A DNA stretch of 64,000 nucleotides, taken from contig NZ_JAVDXX010000001.1 of assembly GCF_031458175.1 (NCBI RefSeq), positions 2,046,001-2,110,000 on the forward strand. Direction: 5' to 3'. Positions 27,511-35,583 of the stretch are shown piece by piece (within the stretch, counting starts at the first letter, position 1; each line of letters starts with the position of its first letter). A program made the translations under genes and the position numbers. Below the pieces are notes generated by a model. The model was given only the letters and a program-made list of their open reading frames with translations. It searched no databases and was not told the origin of the DNA. Origin of the DNA: Pseudoglutamicibacter albus (GTDB taxonomy: Bacteria; Actinomycetota; Actinomycetes; Actinomycetales; Micrococcaceae).

Positions 27511-30180
27511 ATGAGTGAGAACAACACTCCTGATCCGGATGTGAACGCTAAGGGCGTCGGGGAGTCTTTGGCTCCAGCGGTGGTTGCTGGTGACCGTGTT
27601 TCGCAGGTTGATCTGCAGACTGAGATGCAGCAGTCGTATCTGGATTATGCGATGGCTGTCATTGTTGGTCGTGCGTTGCCGGATGTGCGTGATGGTTTGA
27701 AGCCGGTGCATCGTCGTGTGATTTATGCGATGTATGACGGCGGCTATCGGCCGGATCGCGGATTCAATAAGTGTGCTCGTGTTGTTGGTGAGGTGATGGG
27801 TCACTTCCACCCGCACGGTGATTCGGCGATTTATGACACGTTGGTGCGTCTGACTCAGGATTGGGTCATGCGTTACCCGTTGGCTACGGGGCAGGGTAAC
27901 TTTGGTTCTCCGGGTAACGATGGTGCTGCGGCTCCTCGTTATACGGAGACGAAGATGGCTCCGTTGGCTATGGAGATGGTTCGGGATATCCACGAGGACA
28001 CCGTGGATTTCATGCCGAACTATGACGGTAAGAATCAGGAGCCGACTGTTTTGCCGGCCCGTTTCCCGAACCTGTTGGCAAACGGTTCGGCTGGTATTGC
28101 CGTTGGTATGGCTACGAATATTCCTCCGCATAATATGCGTGAGCTTGCCGATGGCGTGCAGTGGGCACTGCAGCATCCGGATGCGAGCCGTGAGGAGTTG
28201 CTTGAGGCGCTGATGCAGCGCATTCAGGGCCCGGACTTCCCCACGGGCGCCCGTATTTTGGGGCGTAAGGGTATTGAGGATATGTACCGCACTGGTCGCG
28301 GTTCTATCCCGATGCGTGCGGTGGTTAATGTCGAGGAGATCGACGGCCGTACGTGCTTGGTTGTGACTGAGCTTCCGTATCAGGCGAATCCGGATAATTT
28401 GGCGATCAAGATCGCTGATCTTGTGAAGGACCACAAGATTCAGGGCATCGCGGACTTGCGGGATGAGACCTCTGGCCGGACTGGTCAGCGTTTGGTGATT
28501 GTCCTGAAGCGGGACGCTGTGCCGAAGGTTGTTTTGAACAACCTGTATAAGCACACGGAGCTGCAGCAGAATTTCTCGGCGAACATGTTGGCGCTCGTGG
28601 ACGGTGTTCCGCGCACACTTTCGCTGGATGCGTTCATTATTCACTGGATTAATCACCAGATCGATGTGATTGTCCGCCGCACTAAGCATCGTTTGAAGAA
28701 GGCCAAGGCTTTGGCGCATATTCAGGTTGCTTTGTTGATGGCGCTGGATGTGCTCGATGACGTGATTGCGTTGATCCGGAAGTCACCGACTGTTGATGAG
28801 TCGCGTGAGGGTTTGAAGAAGCTCTTGGGGATCGATGATGATCAGGCGAACGCGATTCTGGATATGCAGTTGCGCCGGCTGGCTGCGTTGGAGCGTCAGA
28901 AGATCCAGGACACGTATGACGCGTTGATGGAGGAGATCGCGCGTTATGAGCGGATCCTTGCTTCTGAGACGTTGCAGCGTGAGGTGATTTCTGAGGAGCT
29001 CACGGATATTGTGGAGCGTTTCGGTGATGACCGCCGCACTGAGATTGTGCGTGGCTATGACGGGGATATGTCTGTTGAGGATTTGATCCCTGTTGAGGAA
29101 ATGGTTGTCACGATCACTCAGGGTGGCTACGTCAAGCGGACGCGTTCTGATAATTATCGGGCGCAGAACCGTGGCGGTAAGGGCATTCGTGGCGCGCAGT
29201 TGCGTGGCCAGGATGTTGTGGAGCATTTCTTTGTGACCACGACCCACCATTGGATTGCGTTCTTCACGAACTTCGGCCGCGTCTATCGCTTGAAGTGTTA
29301 CGAGTTGGCGGAGGCTGCGCGCGATGCGCGGGGTCAGCATGTGGCGAATGTGTTGGCTTTCCAGCCTGGCGAGCAGATTCAGCAGGTTTTGGCGCTGGAG
29401 AATTATGAGCAGTCGCCGTATCTGGTGTTGGCTACCCGTAATGGTTTGGTTAAGAAGACTCGTTTGGAGGAGTACGACACGAACCGTACGGCCGGTGTGA
29501 TCGCGGTGAATCTGCGTGAGGGTGATGAGCTTGTTTCGGCTGGTTTGGCCAGCGAGCATGATGATCTGATGCTGGTTTCGAAGAAGGGTATGTCGGTTCG
29601 TTTCACGGCTACTGATGACGCTCTTCGCCCGATGGGTCGCGCGACGTCTGGTGTTACGGGTATGAAGTTCCGCGCAGGCGATGAACTGTTGGGTATGAGT
29701 GTTGTTCGTGACGATGAGGCTTCGTTTGTCTTCACTGTCACGGATAGCGGTTATGCCAAGCGCAGCCCGGTATCGGATTACCGTGTTCAGGGTCGTGGCG
29801 GCCTCGGGATTAAGGTTGCGAACTTGCCTGAGGATCGTGGCGAGCTGGTTGGTTTCAAGGTTGTTCAGGAAGATGACGAGATCCTGGTTGTGATGCAGTC
29901 GGGCAAGGTTGTCCGTACGGCTGTGAACCAGGTTTCGCCTACTGGCCGTGACACGATGGGCGTGATTTTCGCTAAGCCGGACAAGAAGGATCACATTCTT
30001 GCGGTTGCGAAGAACGCTAATCATGACTTGGAAGCTGCCGGTGAGGAAGCCGGCGATGACGAGACTGATACTTCAGGTGTAGACGTGGAGGGTACCGAAG
30101 CGGGTACAGTTGCTGAAGTGCAGATAGATGATCAGGGCGAGGGCGCTGATTCTGAGCCAACTGACGGAGGAGACGAGTGA
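27511..30180 (+). CDS. gyrA: DNA gyrase subunit A
   Basis: The DNA-cleaving subunit of gyrase. It has 889 residues with the catalytic tyrosine Y144 in APRYTET, the winged-helix domain, and a C-terminal beta-propeller including the GyrA box QRGGKGI-like [10 protein letters not shown]. The quinolone-determining region reads GDSAIYD at 103-109. Ser105 and Asp109 (equivalent to E. coli Ser83 and Asp87) are the usual susceptible-type residues. The tail after about 840 is acidic. The stop overlaps the next start by 4 bases. Confidence 0.98.
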   Translation: MSENNTPDPDVNAKGVGESLAPAVVAGDRVSQVDLQTEMQQSYLDYAMAVIVGRALPDVRDGLKPVHRRVIYAMYDGGYRPDRGFNKCARVVGEVMGHFHPHGDSAIYDTLVRLTQDWVMRYPLATGQGNFGSPGNDGAAAPRYTETKMAPLAMEMVRDIHEDTVDFMPNYDGKNQEPTVLPARFPNLLANGSAGIAVGMATNIPPHNMRELADGVQWALQHPDASREELLEALMQRIQGPDFPTGARILGRKGIEDMYRTGRGSIPMRAVVNVEEIDGRTCLVVTELPYQANPDNLAIKIADLVKDHKIQGIADLRDETSGRTGQRLVIVLKRDAVPKVVLNNLYKHTELQQNFSANMLALVDGVPRTLSLDAFIIHWINHQIDVIVRRTKHRLKKAKALAHIQVALLMALDVLDDVIALIRKSPTVDESREGLKKLLGIDDDQANAILDMQLRRLAALERQKIQDTYDALMEEIARYERILASETLQREVISEELTDIVERFGDDRRTEIVRGYDGDMSVEDLIPVEEMVVTITQGGYVKRTRSDNYRAQNRGGKGIRGAQLRGQDVVEHFFVTTTHHWIAFFTNFGRVYRLKCYELAEAARDARGQHVANVLAFQPGEQIQQVLALENYEQSPYLVLATRNGLVKKTRLEEYDTNRTAGVIAVNLREGDELVSAGLASEHDDLMLVSKKGMSVRFTATDDALRPMGRATSGVTGMKFRAGDELLGMSVVRDDEASFVFTVTDSGYAKRSPVSDYRVQGRGGLGIKVANLPEDRGELVGFKVVQEDDEILVVMQSGKVVRTAVNQVSPTGRDTMGVIFAKPDKKDHILAVAKNANHDLEAAGEEAGDDETDTSGVDVEGTEAGTVAEVQIDDQGEGADSEPTDGGDE

Positions 30181-30716
30181 GTACCTCAAAGAATCCTGGT
30201 GCGCAGCGGCCTAACGCGTCGTCTGGGAAGGGCCGTAGCCCGGCCCCGCAAACGGTGAGTTCGCAGGGGAAGGCTCGTCCGGCGTCGTCGGGGGCTCGCC
30301 CAGCTAATGCGCGTGGCAGTAACCCTACCCTGGTGCGCCCTGCGCCTAAGGCGAAGGTGCGTAAGGCACGCCTCATGGTGTCCAAGGTGGACATCTGGAG
30401 CGTTTTGAAGCTTGCGTTCTTGTTGTCTGTGGCTTTGGGCGTGGTCACGGTTGTTGCGACTGTGGTGCTCTGGGCTATCTTCGACGTCGCTGGTGTTCTT
30501 GACCAGATCAACAACTTCTTGGGCACGATTATGGGTGAAGGCAAGAAGTTTGATGTCAAGGATTATGTGTCGATGGGTAACGTCACGAGCTTCTCGGTGA
30601 TCATCGCGGTAGTCAACGTGATTCTGTTGACGGTGCTTTCGATGGTGGCTGCCGTGATCTATAACTTGTCGGCTTCCCTTGTTGGCGGAATTACGGTAAC
30701 GTTAACTGACGACTAG
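30177..30716 (+). CDS. DUF3566 membrane protein
   Basis: A 179-residue actinobacterial DUF3566 protein, the equivalent of Rv0007 downstream of gyrA. A disordered Ser/Pro/Ala/Arg-rich N-terminal tail of about 60 residues is followed by the domain start [25 protein letters not shown]. Two transmembrane helices lie near 79-102 and 140-165, with an amphipathic segment between ([12 protein letters not shown]). The GTG at 30177 overlaps the gyrA stop. Function is unknown; synteny with gyrA is widely conserved. Confidence 0.88.
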   Translation: MSTSKNPGAQRPNASSGKGRSPAPQTVSSQGKARPASSGARPANARGSNPTLVRPAPKAKVRKARLMVSKVDIWSVLKLAFLLSVALGVVTVVATVVLWAIFDVAGVLDQINNFLGTIMGEGKKFDVKDYVSMGNVTSFSVIIAVVNVILLTVLSMVAAVIYNLSASLVGGITVTLTDD

Positions 30717-30781
30717 ACGCCTGCAGTGACGTTGGCGGTCTCGTCCGGTTTACGTGAGTTTCACATCACATCACGTTCGAT

Positions 30782-30810
30782 TTGGAACTTAGAAAGAAAC
30801 CAGGTAGAGT
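30782..30810 (+). promoter_or_regulatory. Candidate vegetative promoter for the tRNA-Ile/tRNA-Ala unit
   Basis: TTGGAA at 30782-30787 and TAGAGT at 30805-30810 are separated by 17 bases. Transcription would begin near 30817, leaving an AT-rich leader of about 200 bases with small hairpins (for example ATCTCT/AGAGAT around 30862-30884) before the tRNAs. Confidence 0.55.
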
Positions 30811-31014
30811 CTTTCAACGTTGCTCCTGCTAAGGAAACAAAACGAATGAGAACTGAATACTGAATCTCTTGAAAATTGAGAGATGCAAAGTTGAAGTTTA
30901 GATTTCGTTTCGATTTTGTTCAAGAAGGTTCTAGGAATAGAATCGACTGAAGAAAGATTCCTTAGCGGAATTCCGTAGCAAAACTCCTCACGGAGTGAGA
31001 GACGGAAATGGTGC

Positions 31015-31091
31015 GGGCGTATAGCTCAGACGGTTAGAGCGCATCGCTGATAACGATGAGGTCCCTGGTTCAATTCCAGGTACGCCCACCA
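31015..31091 (+). tRNA. tRNA-Ile (anticodon GAT)
   Basis: Acceptor arms GGGCGTA (31015-31021) and TACGCCC (31081-31087) pair fully. Anticodon GAT is at 31049-31051. TTCAATTCC-type T arm, discriminator A31088 and an encoded CCA at 31089-31091. A tRNA-Ile/tRNA-Ala pair after gyrA is conserved in actinobacteria. Confidence 0.97.
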
Positions 31092-31092
31092 T

Positions 31093-31165
31093 GGGGGATT
31101 GGCGCAATTGGTAGCGCATCTGCTTTGCAAGCAGAGGGTTAGGGGTTCGAGTCCCCTATCCTCCA
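31093..31165 (+). tRNA. tRNA-Ala (anticodon TGC)
   Basis: Acceptor GGGGGAT (31093-31099) pairs with ATCCTCC (31158-31164) with one G-T. The anticodon stem TCTGC/GCAGA encloses TTTGCAA, with anticodon TGC at 31126-31128. CCA is not encoded. It starts one base after the Ile tRNA CCA. Confidence 0.97.
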
Positions 31166-31171
31166 CAAAGT

Positions 31172-31207
31172 GAAGGTCCGGATGATCGAAAGGTCAGCCG
31201 GACCTTC
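31172..31207 (+). terminator. Terminator of the tRNA unit
   Basis: A 10-bp perfect stem with arms 31172-31181 and 31198-31207, seven bases after tRNA-Ala, followed by CGTCATTT. Confidence 0.65.
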
Positions 31208-31425
31208 GTCATTTAACTCACGGCCACTGCGCAACCAGGCTGCGGGACAGCCCTATGCCCCGCGCGGCCCCTTTTGACCCTTAACCCTGGTTGCCTGTGG
31301 AGCCTTAGGCGCAGACTGATGGGCCGGTGGCTCAGGAGGGCCTCAGGGGAAGGGCCTGAGCGCCTTGACGCCCCGTGGGCCTGTTGACGCCCTTGTGAGG
31401 GCCGTTAAAGGAAGCGAGGCATAAA
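31208..31425. other. GC-rich spacer without genes
   Basis: About 220 bases of G/C-rich sequence with short self-complementary words (GCCTCAGG/CCTGAG type). No gene, promoter or known RNA was recognised. Confidence 0.4.
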
Positions 31426-31466
31426 GAGAGCGCCCCCTCACCAACGTGTGGTGAGGGGGCGCTCTC
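31426..31466 (-). terminator. Terminator of the 31502 gene
   Basis: A perfect 17-bp stem, arms 31426-31442 and 31450-31466, loop AACGTGT. On the minus strand it is followed by TTTATG. Confidence 0.75.
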
Positions 31467-31501
31467 GCGTCTTTGAGCTCGCTGTCTGCGAGCGGGAACG
31501 C

Positions 31502-32332
31502 TTACTTGTTCAGTGGGTTATCCGAACCGGTGCTTGCGTTCTTCAGCGGCTTCTCCGCAGCCGGCTTCTCAGCAACTGGCTTATCGGCTGCGCGGCGGCC
31601 GGACTGCTTAGGCTTCTCGCCAGTGACCTTCTCCTTGACGTCTGCAGCTTTGTCCTTAGCGGCATCGACACCGGTCTTAGCGGCGTCCTTAGCCTTCTCC
31701 ACAGTGGACTCCTTCTCGGAAGCTGGCTTCGAAGCCAAGGTCGGGGCCTTCTCCTGAGGAGCAGGGTTCTTCCAAGGGTCCTCGACTGGACGGGATGCAC
31801 GCCAAGCAGCAACAGCGGCAGCACCAATCGCTGCGAAGAGGACGAACAAGAAGAACTTCTTGCCGCCGGACTTCTTCTGCTTCTTACGCTCCTTAGCGGC
31901 TGCCTTACGAGCCGCCTCGGCCGCCTGCTTAGCCTGCTTCTTCAACTGACGCTTGGACATCTTCTTGCCCTTCTTCGCTTTCTTAGCGGACTTTTCCAAC
32001 TCTGCACGGCCAGCGTTAGCTCCAGCCTGAGCCTGGGCTGCCAGCTCGGAAGCTTTAGTCTTAGCGTTCGTAAAGGTCTCGCTAGCGGTTTCTTGCGCGC
32101 GGGAGGCGAAATCCTTAGCTGCGGGGACGACGTCGTCCTGAACCTTTTCCATCATGTCTGCTGCCTTCTCCTTAGCGGTGTTCAAACCATCGGCAATAAC
32201 CGGGGAAACCTGCTCATAACCGTGAGCAAGCGCTTCGGTGGCCGCATGGAGCTTAGGAGCAGCCCAATCGCGTACATTCTCGACAGTGCTGGCAATTGCG
32301 CCTTCTGTCTTCTTAACTGAACGGTCTTTCAT
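31502..32332 (-). CDS. Ala/Lys-rich coiled-coil membrane protein of unknown function
   Basis: No family was recognised. It has 276 residues: an N-terminal amphipathic region (AAPKLHAATEALAHGYEQ), heptad-like and LEA-like Ala/Lys/Glu repeats to about 115, a strongly basic segment (about 118-155), one transmembrane helix near 158-178 (FFLFVLFAAIGAAAVAAW), then an external Lys/Glu/Ala-rich tail with repeats such as VEKAKDAAKTGVDAAKDKAADVKEK. The topology suggests a cytoplasmic coiled coil tethered to the membrane. It is a single gene with its own terminator, convergent to the tRNA unit. Confidence 0.8.
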   Translation of the reverse strand: MKDRSVKKTEGAIASTVENVRDWAAPKLHAATEALAHGYEQVSPVIADGLNTAKEKAADMMEKVQDDVVPAAKDFASRAQETASETFTNAKTKASELAAQAQAGANAGRAELEKSAKKAKKGKKMSKRQLKKQAKQAAEAARKAAAKERKKQKKSGGKKFFLFVLFAAIGAAAVAAWRASRPVEDPWKNPAPQEKAPTLASKPASEKESTVEKAKDAAKTGVDAAKDKAADVKEKVTGEKPKQSGRRAADKPVAEKPAAEKPLKNASTGSDNPLNK

Positions 32333-32507
32333 GACTGCTCTCCTGTTTTAGTTGTTCGTCCACACATGAGTAGACGTTGTTCCATACATTTACCCTAGAC
32401 GGAAAACGAGGTGTTGTGTTGGGATTTGTAGAACTTGCCCCAACCTGTTCACTGAACGCGTATGATTCGGCCACATAAACAGGGGCGCCTCATGGGATGA
32501 TGGGGGC

Positions 32508-33050
32508 ATGAGCATTGCAACGCATGAAGCAACTATTCATACGAGCTTGGGCGACGTAATTCTGAATCTGTTCGGCAACCACGCGCCACAGACTGTTGAG
32601 AACTTTGTTGGTTTGGCAACCGGCGAGAAAGAATGGACCGACCCTGCAACGGGTGAAGCCCGTAAAGGCACTCCCCTGTACAACGGCACCATCTTCCACC
32701 GCATCATCAAGGACTTCATGATCCAGGGCGGTGACCCTCTGGGTCGCGGCATCGGTGGCCCGGGCTACCAGTTTGATGACGAGATCCATCCCGAACTGAC
32801 GTTCGCTGAACCGTATAAGCTCGCGATGGCCAACGCAGGTAAGCGGATGGGCCGCGGCACCAACGGTTCCCAGTTCTTCATCACGACCGTGCCAACCACA
32901 TGGCTGCAGGGCAACCACACCATCTTCGGTGAGGTTGTGGACGATGCGTCCAAGGCCGTCGTGGATAAGCTCAACGCAGTCCCTACGGGCCCGGCCGATA
33001 AGCCACTCGAGGACGTCGTTATTTCCTCGATCGATATTAAGAAGCTGTAA
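32508..33050 (+). CDS. ppiA: Peptidyl-prolyl cis-trans isomerase, cyclophilin type
   Basis: It catalyses proline isomerisation in the cytoplasm; no signal peptide is present. It has 180 residues with the cyclophilin core: NFVGLATG, then the active-site segment YNGTIFHRIIKDFMIQGGDP, then GTNGSQFFIT and HTIFGEVV. This is the compact bacterial/actinobacterial form, equivalent to PpiA near gyrA in Mycobacterium. The start ATG is preceded by a G-rich stretch at 32501-32506. A 16-bp terminator follows. Confidence 0.95.
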   Translation: MSIATHEATIHTSLGDVILNLFGNHAPQTVENFVGLATGEKEWTDPATGEARKGTPLYNGTIFHRIIKDFMIQGGDPLGRGIGGPGYQFDDEIHPELTFAEPYKLAMANAGKRMGRGTNGSQFFITTVPTTWLQGNHTIFGEVVDDASKAVVDKLNAVPTGPADKPLEDVVISSIDIKKL

Positions 33051-33064
33051 CTTGTGGCTCGCTT

Positions 33065-33099
33065 AGGTGCCCCGGTGCTGTAACAGCGCCGGGGCACCT
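33065..33099 (+). terminator. Terminator of ppiA
   Basis: A 16-bp stem with one G-T pair, arms 33065-33080 and 33084-33099, loop TAA, followed by GCCTTTAA. Confidence 0.8.
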
Positions 33100-33147
33100 G
33101 CCTTTAAGGGCTCTCACCATGGAGACATCAAACGAACGGGGATATCA

Positions 33148-33894
33148 ATGAGGAATCTGCTGGTGCGTTACCCGGGAACAATCATCATCACTGTGGTCTT
33201 GGTGGCGTTCTATATCGTCCAGCTTGTGGTGGAAAGCTTCACCGAGGACATGTTGATCCGCGGGGTCTACGTTAACGAGCAACCGTGGCGTCTATTGAGT
33301 TCAGGGTTTGTCCACAGCACCGAGTTCCTGCCTTCAGCGCACCTACTGAGTAACCTGCTGATGCTGTGGTACGTGGGGCTGCTGCTCGAACGGATCCTAG
33401 GCACAATCCGGTTCATAGCAGTCTTCCTCGTAGGCGTCGTGGGAGGAAGTGCCGCGGTCGTATTGCTAACAAGCCCCATCGACGGGGCGCTGGGTGCCTC
33501 CGGCGGGATCTTCGCCCTGTGCACTTCCCTACTCATGGTCCTGCGTAAAGGAGCAACCACGGCGTTCGCAAGCCTCACGACCGTTGTGGTCATCATGTTT
33601 CTCCAGGGGCTGTTCATGCCAGGAGTTTCGTGGGAAGGCCACCTCGGCGGAGCAATCACAGGTATCGTGCTGGGCGCGACCGCACGCTTCCAGCCCTATG
33701 TTCTTGAACGTGTGAGTGACCTCTTCGATGTGACAGAAGGAATCAAACCCTCCGTGTCGCGGCAGAAGATCGTGACGGAAGTACCGCGCCGCATTGCAGA
33801 AGTTGCGATCTATGCCGGAGTGGTTGCCCTCGCCGTATGGCTGAGCACGAGCCACGTAACATCAACGCTCACGAAATACGGCATCACACCGTGA
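33148..33894 (+). CDS. Rhomboid family intramembrane serine protease
   Basis: A six-helix membrane protease. It has 248 residues from ATG 33148; a longer frame upstream would run through the ppiA terminator and is rejected. The catalytic dyad is visible as Ser118 in GASGGIF and His165 in GHLGGAITG. The HLLSN motif of helix 2 is also present. A charged cytoplasmic stretch (185-220) separates a last hydrophobic segment near the C-terminus. All active-site residues are intact. The substrate is unknown. A rhomboid after ppiA is common in actinobacteria. Confidence 0.9.
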   Translation: MRNLLVRYPGTIIITVVLVAFYIVQLVVESFTEDMLIRGVYVNEQPWRLLSSGFVHSTEFLPSAHLLSNLLMLWYVGLLLERILGTIRFIAVFLVGVVGGSAAVVLLTSPIDGALGASGGIFALCTSLLMVLRKGATTAFASLTTVVVIMFLQGLFMPGVSWEGHLGGAITGIVLGATARFQPYVLERVSDLFDVTEGIKPSVSRQKIVTEVPRRIAEVAIYAGVVALAVWLSTSHVTSTLTKYGITP

Positions 33895-34020
33895 TGTGCA
33901 ACACCGTGACGTACAACATTGCGAGCTAAGCCTTGTGAGCCTGACCTAGGGCAGAGGACTGACCCTGACCTCTGCTCCTGATGGCGACCCCTGTCCCTCA
34001 TCCTGACTGACCTCTAGCCC

Positions 34021-34047
34021 AGACGCCGCGTAAAGCACGCGGCGTCT
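34021..34047 (+). terminator. Terminator after the rhomboid gene
   Basis: A perfect 10-bp stem (AGACGCCGCG with its complement), arms 34021-34030 and 34038-34047, followed by TTACTT. It borders the DnaA-box array. Confidence 0.7.
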
Positions 34048-34051
34048 TTAC

Positions 34052-34115
34052 TTATCCACAGTGGTTCTCCACAGTGTGGACAAGAACACAACGGTGTAAT
34101 TCGAATAAGGGACAA
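34052..34115. repeat. DnaA array module, first half, copy 1
   Basis: Aligns with 34311-34375: TTATCCACAGT, then TTNTCCACAGTGTGGA, then AGAAC and a shared downstream AT-rich segment. The offset is 259 bases in direct orientation. Confidence 0.7.
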
Positions 34116-34218
34116 ATATTCGAAGAAAAACTGTGCTAACTATAACCTAGGCCAAGATCCAGCTTAAAGATTACTTAAAGCAAGCACTAGCGAAGATGTG
34201 TTCGAATGTTTTCCCACT

Positions 34219-34245
34219 TTTTATCCCCACCTGTGGATAACTTTG
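34219..34245. repeat. DnaA array module, second half, copy 1
   Basis: TTTATCCCCACCTGTGGATA and following bases. The core is identical at 34463-34489, an offset of 244 bases. It forms an inverted pair of DnaA boxes (TTATCCCCA / TGTGGATAA) two bases apart. Confidence 0.75.
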
Positions 34246-34310
34246 TGCACGGGTGTTGACAGAATCTTGGAATTCTCGTTACTTTTCGCCACCTGCCGTT
34301 ATCTTCATGT

Positions 34311-34375
34311 TTATCCACAGTCGTTTTCCACAGTGTGGAGAACTTACACCGTTGTGATTTATGAAGGATCTTTCA
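34311..34375. repeat. DnaA array module, first half, copy 2
   Basis: Second copy of the 34052-34115 element, with three boxes in the same order and orientation. Confidence 0.7.
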
Positions 34376-34462
34376 GACCTTAAGATACGGGGATGACTGT
34401 GATTCCGTGGATCCGGACATCTTTCTGTACATAGACTGTGAGAATATTTCGCAATCCACACA

Positions 34463-34489
34463 CTTTATCCCCACCTGTGGATAACTCAA
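34463..34489. repeat. DnaA array module, second half, copy 2
   Basis: Second copy of the inverted box pair at 34219-34245. Confidence 0.75.
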
Positions 34490-34668
34490 GTTCACACGTC
34501 CACAGCTCTTGTAATCCACAGTCGCCGTTTCTCGGCCTGCATCGCACATCTACCGCTCTTTGCTTCGGTCGCGGAATGCCCTCGTGGATACTGTGGAACG
34601 GAGGCTGTTCGCACCAAGATGGTCGAATAGGACGGTCGAACAAGACGGTAGGAAGATAGAGGAACAGC

Positions 34669-34986
34669 ATGGCGTGGGTTGTATTGATCGTGTCCGGGCT
34701 CTTCGAAGCCGTGTGGGCCACGGCCCTCGGCAAATCCGAGGGGTTCACTAAGCTGTGGCCCACGGTCATCTTCTTCATCACCGCAGCAGTCTCGATGGGC
34801 GGACTCGCATGGGCCATGAGAACCCTGCCAACCGGTTCGGCTTACGCCATCTGGGTCTCCATCGGAGCGTCCGCGGCCGTCGCCTACGGGATGATCACCG
34901 GTGACGAAAACTTCAGCATCATCAAAGTGCTTCTCCTGTTAGGGATGATCGCGTGCGTGATTGGGCTCAAACTCGTATCGAGCTGA
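34669..34986 (+). CDS. Small multidrug resistance family exporter, Gdx (SugE) type
   Basis: A 105-residue four-helix SMR protein working as a dimer in the membrane. It has the essential glutamate at E13 in GLFEAVWA and the SugE/Gdx-type segment MGGLAWAMRTLPTGSAYAIWVSIGA, which resembles guanidinium/quaternary-ammonium exporters more than EmrE. The ATG at 34669 is preceded by GAGGAA. It lies directly downstream of the DnaA-box array. No guanidine riboswitch could be folded upstream. Confidence 0.88.
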   Translation: MAWVVLIVSGLFEAVWATALGKSEGFTKLWPTVIFFITAAVSMGGLAWAMRTLPTGSAYAIWVSIGASAAVAYGMITGDENFSIIKVLLLLGMIACVIGLKLVSS

Positions 34987-35015
34987 GCACACACACCTAT
35001 TGAGGCAGATACGAA

Positions 35016-35054
35016 AGGGGCGGAAGCCCGCAACTCATGCGAACTTCCGCCCCT
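35016..35054. terminator. Bidirectional terminator between the SMR gene and crgA
   Basis: Arms 35016-35026 and 35044-35054 are complementary over 11 bp (AGGGGCGGAAG). It lies between the converging SMR and crgA stops. Confidence 0.7.
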
Positions 35055-35083
35055 CAAAAGCTGAGTAGATAAGATGACTGGCT

Positions 35084-35401
35084 CTATTCTCGCCAGCCGA
35101 ACATCATGATGAAGCCGATCATGGAGATACCGAAGCCAATCAGAATGTTCCAGTTACCGATCCTCGGGATCGGCAACTCGACACCGACCATGTGGGCAAC
35201 ATAGAACGTCACGATCCACACCAGACCGAGAATCATGAAGCCAAACATGATGGCCTTATATACAGGAGAAACAGGCTGGAACTCGCTGGCCTCACGGCGC
35301 TGACGACGAGTCAGCTCCTGCTGCTTGATCGCAGCGTTACGTGCAGCAGGGTTCCCAATCTTCTTCGGATTAGAAGATGCGCGCTTGGAAGATTCAGACA
35401 C
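35084..35401 (-). CDS. crgA: Cell-division protein CrgA
   Basis: A small septal membrane protein that in actinobacteria bridges FtsZ-ring and peptidoglycan synthesis proteins. It has 105 residues: a polar N-terminal half (TRRQRREASEFQPVSPVYKAIMFG), then two transmembrane helices near 50-71 and 84-101. The GTG start at 35401 is preceded by AGGAGG. Its position near pknB/pknA matches the mycobacterial order (Rv0011c). Confidence 0.93.
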   Translation of the reverse strand: MSESSKRASSNPKKIGNPAARNAAIKQQELTRRQRREASEFQPVSPVYKAIMFGFMILGLVWIVTFYVAHMVGVELPIPRIGNWNILIGFGISMIGFIMMFGWRE

Positions 35402-35583
35402 GTGTCCTCCTCAACCCATTCAACGTAGCGGTGTCAACGGCTCAGTGTTCAACGCCTGGATATGAACAGGTTGTAATATTGGTTAGTGTTCCCGGGCTCG
35501 GGCTCAACATCACATTCTAACGGTACATAACCCTGAAAATGCTAAAGAGTCCACAATAGAGCTAACAAACTCAGGAGGGGCTT

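Larger units (their letters stand above)
34052..34520. other. Dense DnaA-box array outside oriC
   Basis: Twelve DnaA-box-like 9-mers in 470 bases. Exact TTATCCACA/TTGTCCACA on either strand: 34052-34060, 34075-34083 (reverse), 34232-34240 (reverse), 34311-34319, 34476-34484 (reverse). Near matches: TTCTCCACA 34065, TTATCCCCA 34221, TTTTCCACA 34324, TGTGGAGAA 34334 (reverse), CAATCCACA 34452, TTATCCCCA 34465, TAATCCACA 34512. AT-rich runs lie at about 34100-34195 and 34341-34390. No gene is present. It could titrate DnaA or act as an auxiliary initiation region. Confidence 0.8.

Noticed and set aside
25948-28719. A 923-codon open frame on the minus strand across gyrB and gyrA
   Set aside because: It is a shadow of the two gyrase genes. 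Their codon choice removes stops in the antisense frame. The translation is Arg/His/Leu-rich with no motif.
31208-31425. GC-rich spacer with self-complementary words as a structured RNA
   Set aside because: No extended pairing or known RNA family pattern could be made from it by eye.
33067-33147. Longer N-terminus for the rhomboid protease
   Set aside because: It would be translated from the ppiA terminator hairpin; the ATG at 33148 begins at the family start.
34490-34668. Possible guanidine riboswitch (mini-ykkC, with several ACGG words) before the SMR exporter
   Set aside because: ACGG occurs three times, but none sits in the loop of a convincing hairpin and no paired stems fit the consensus.
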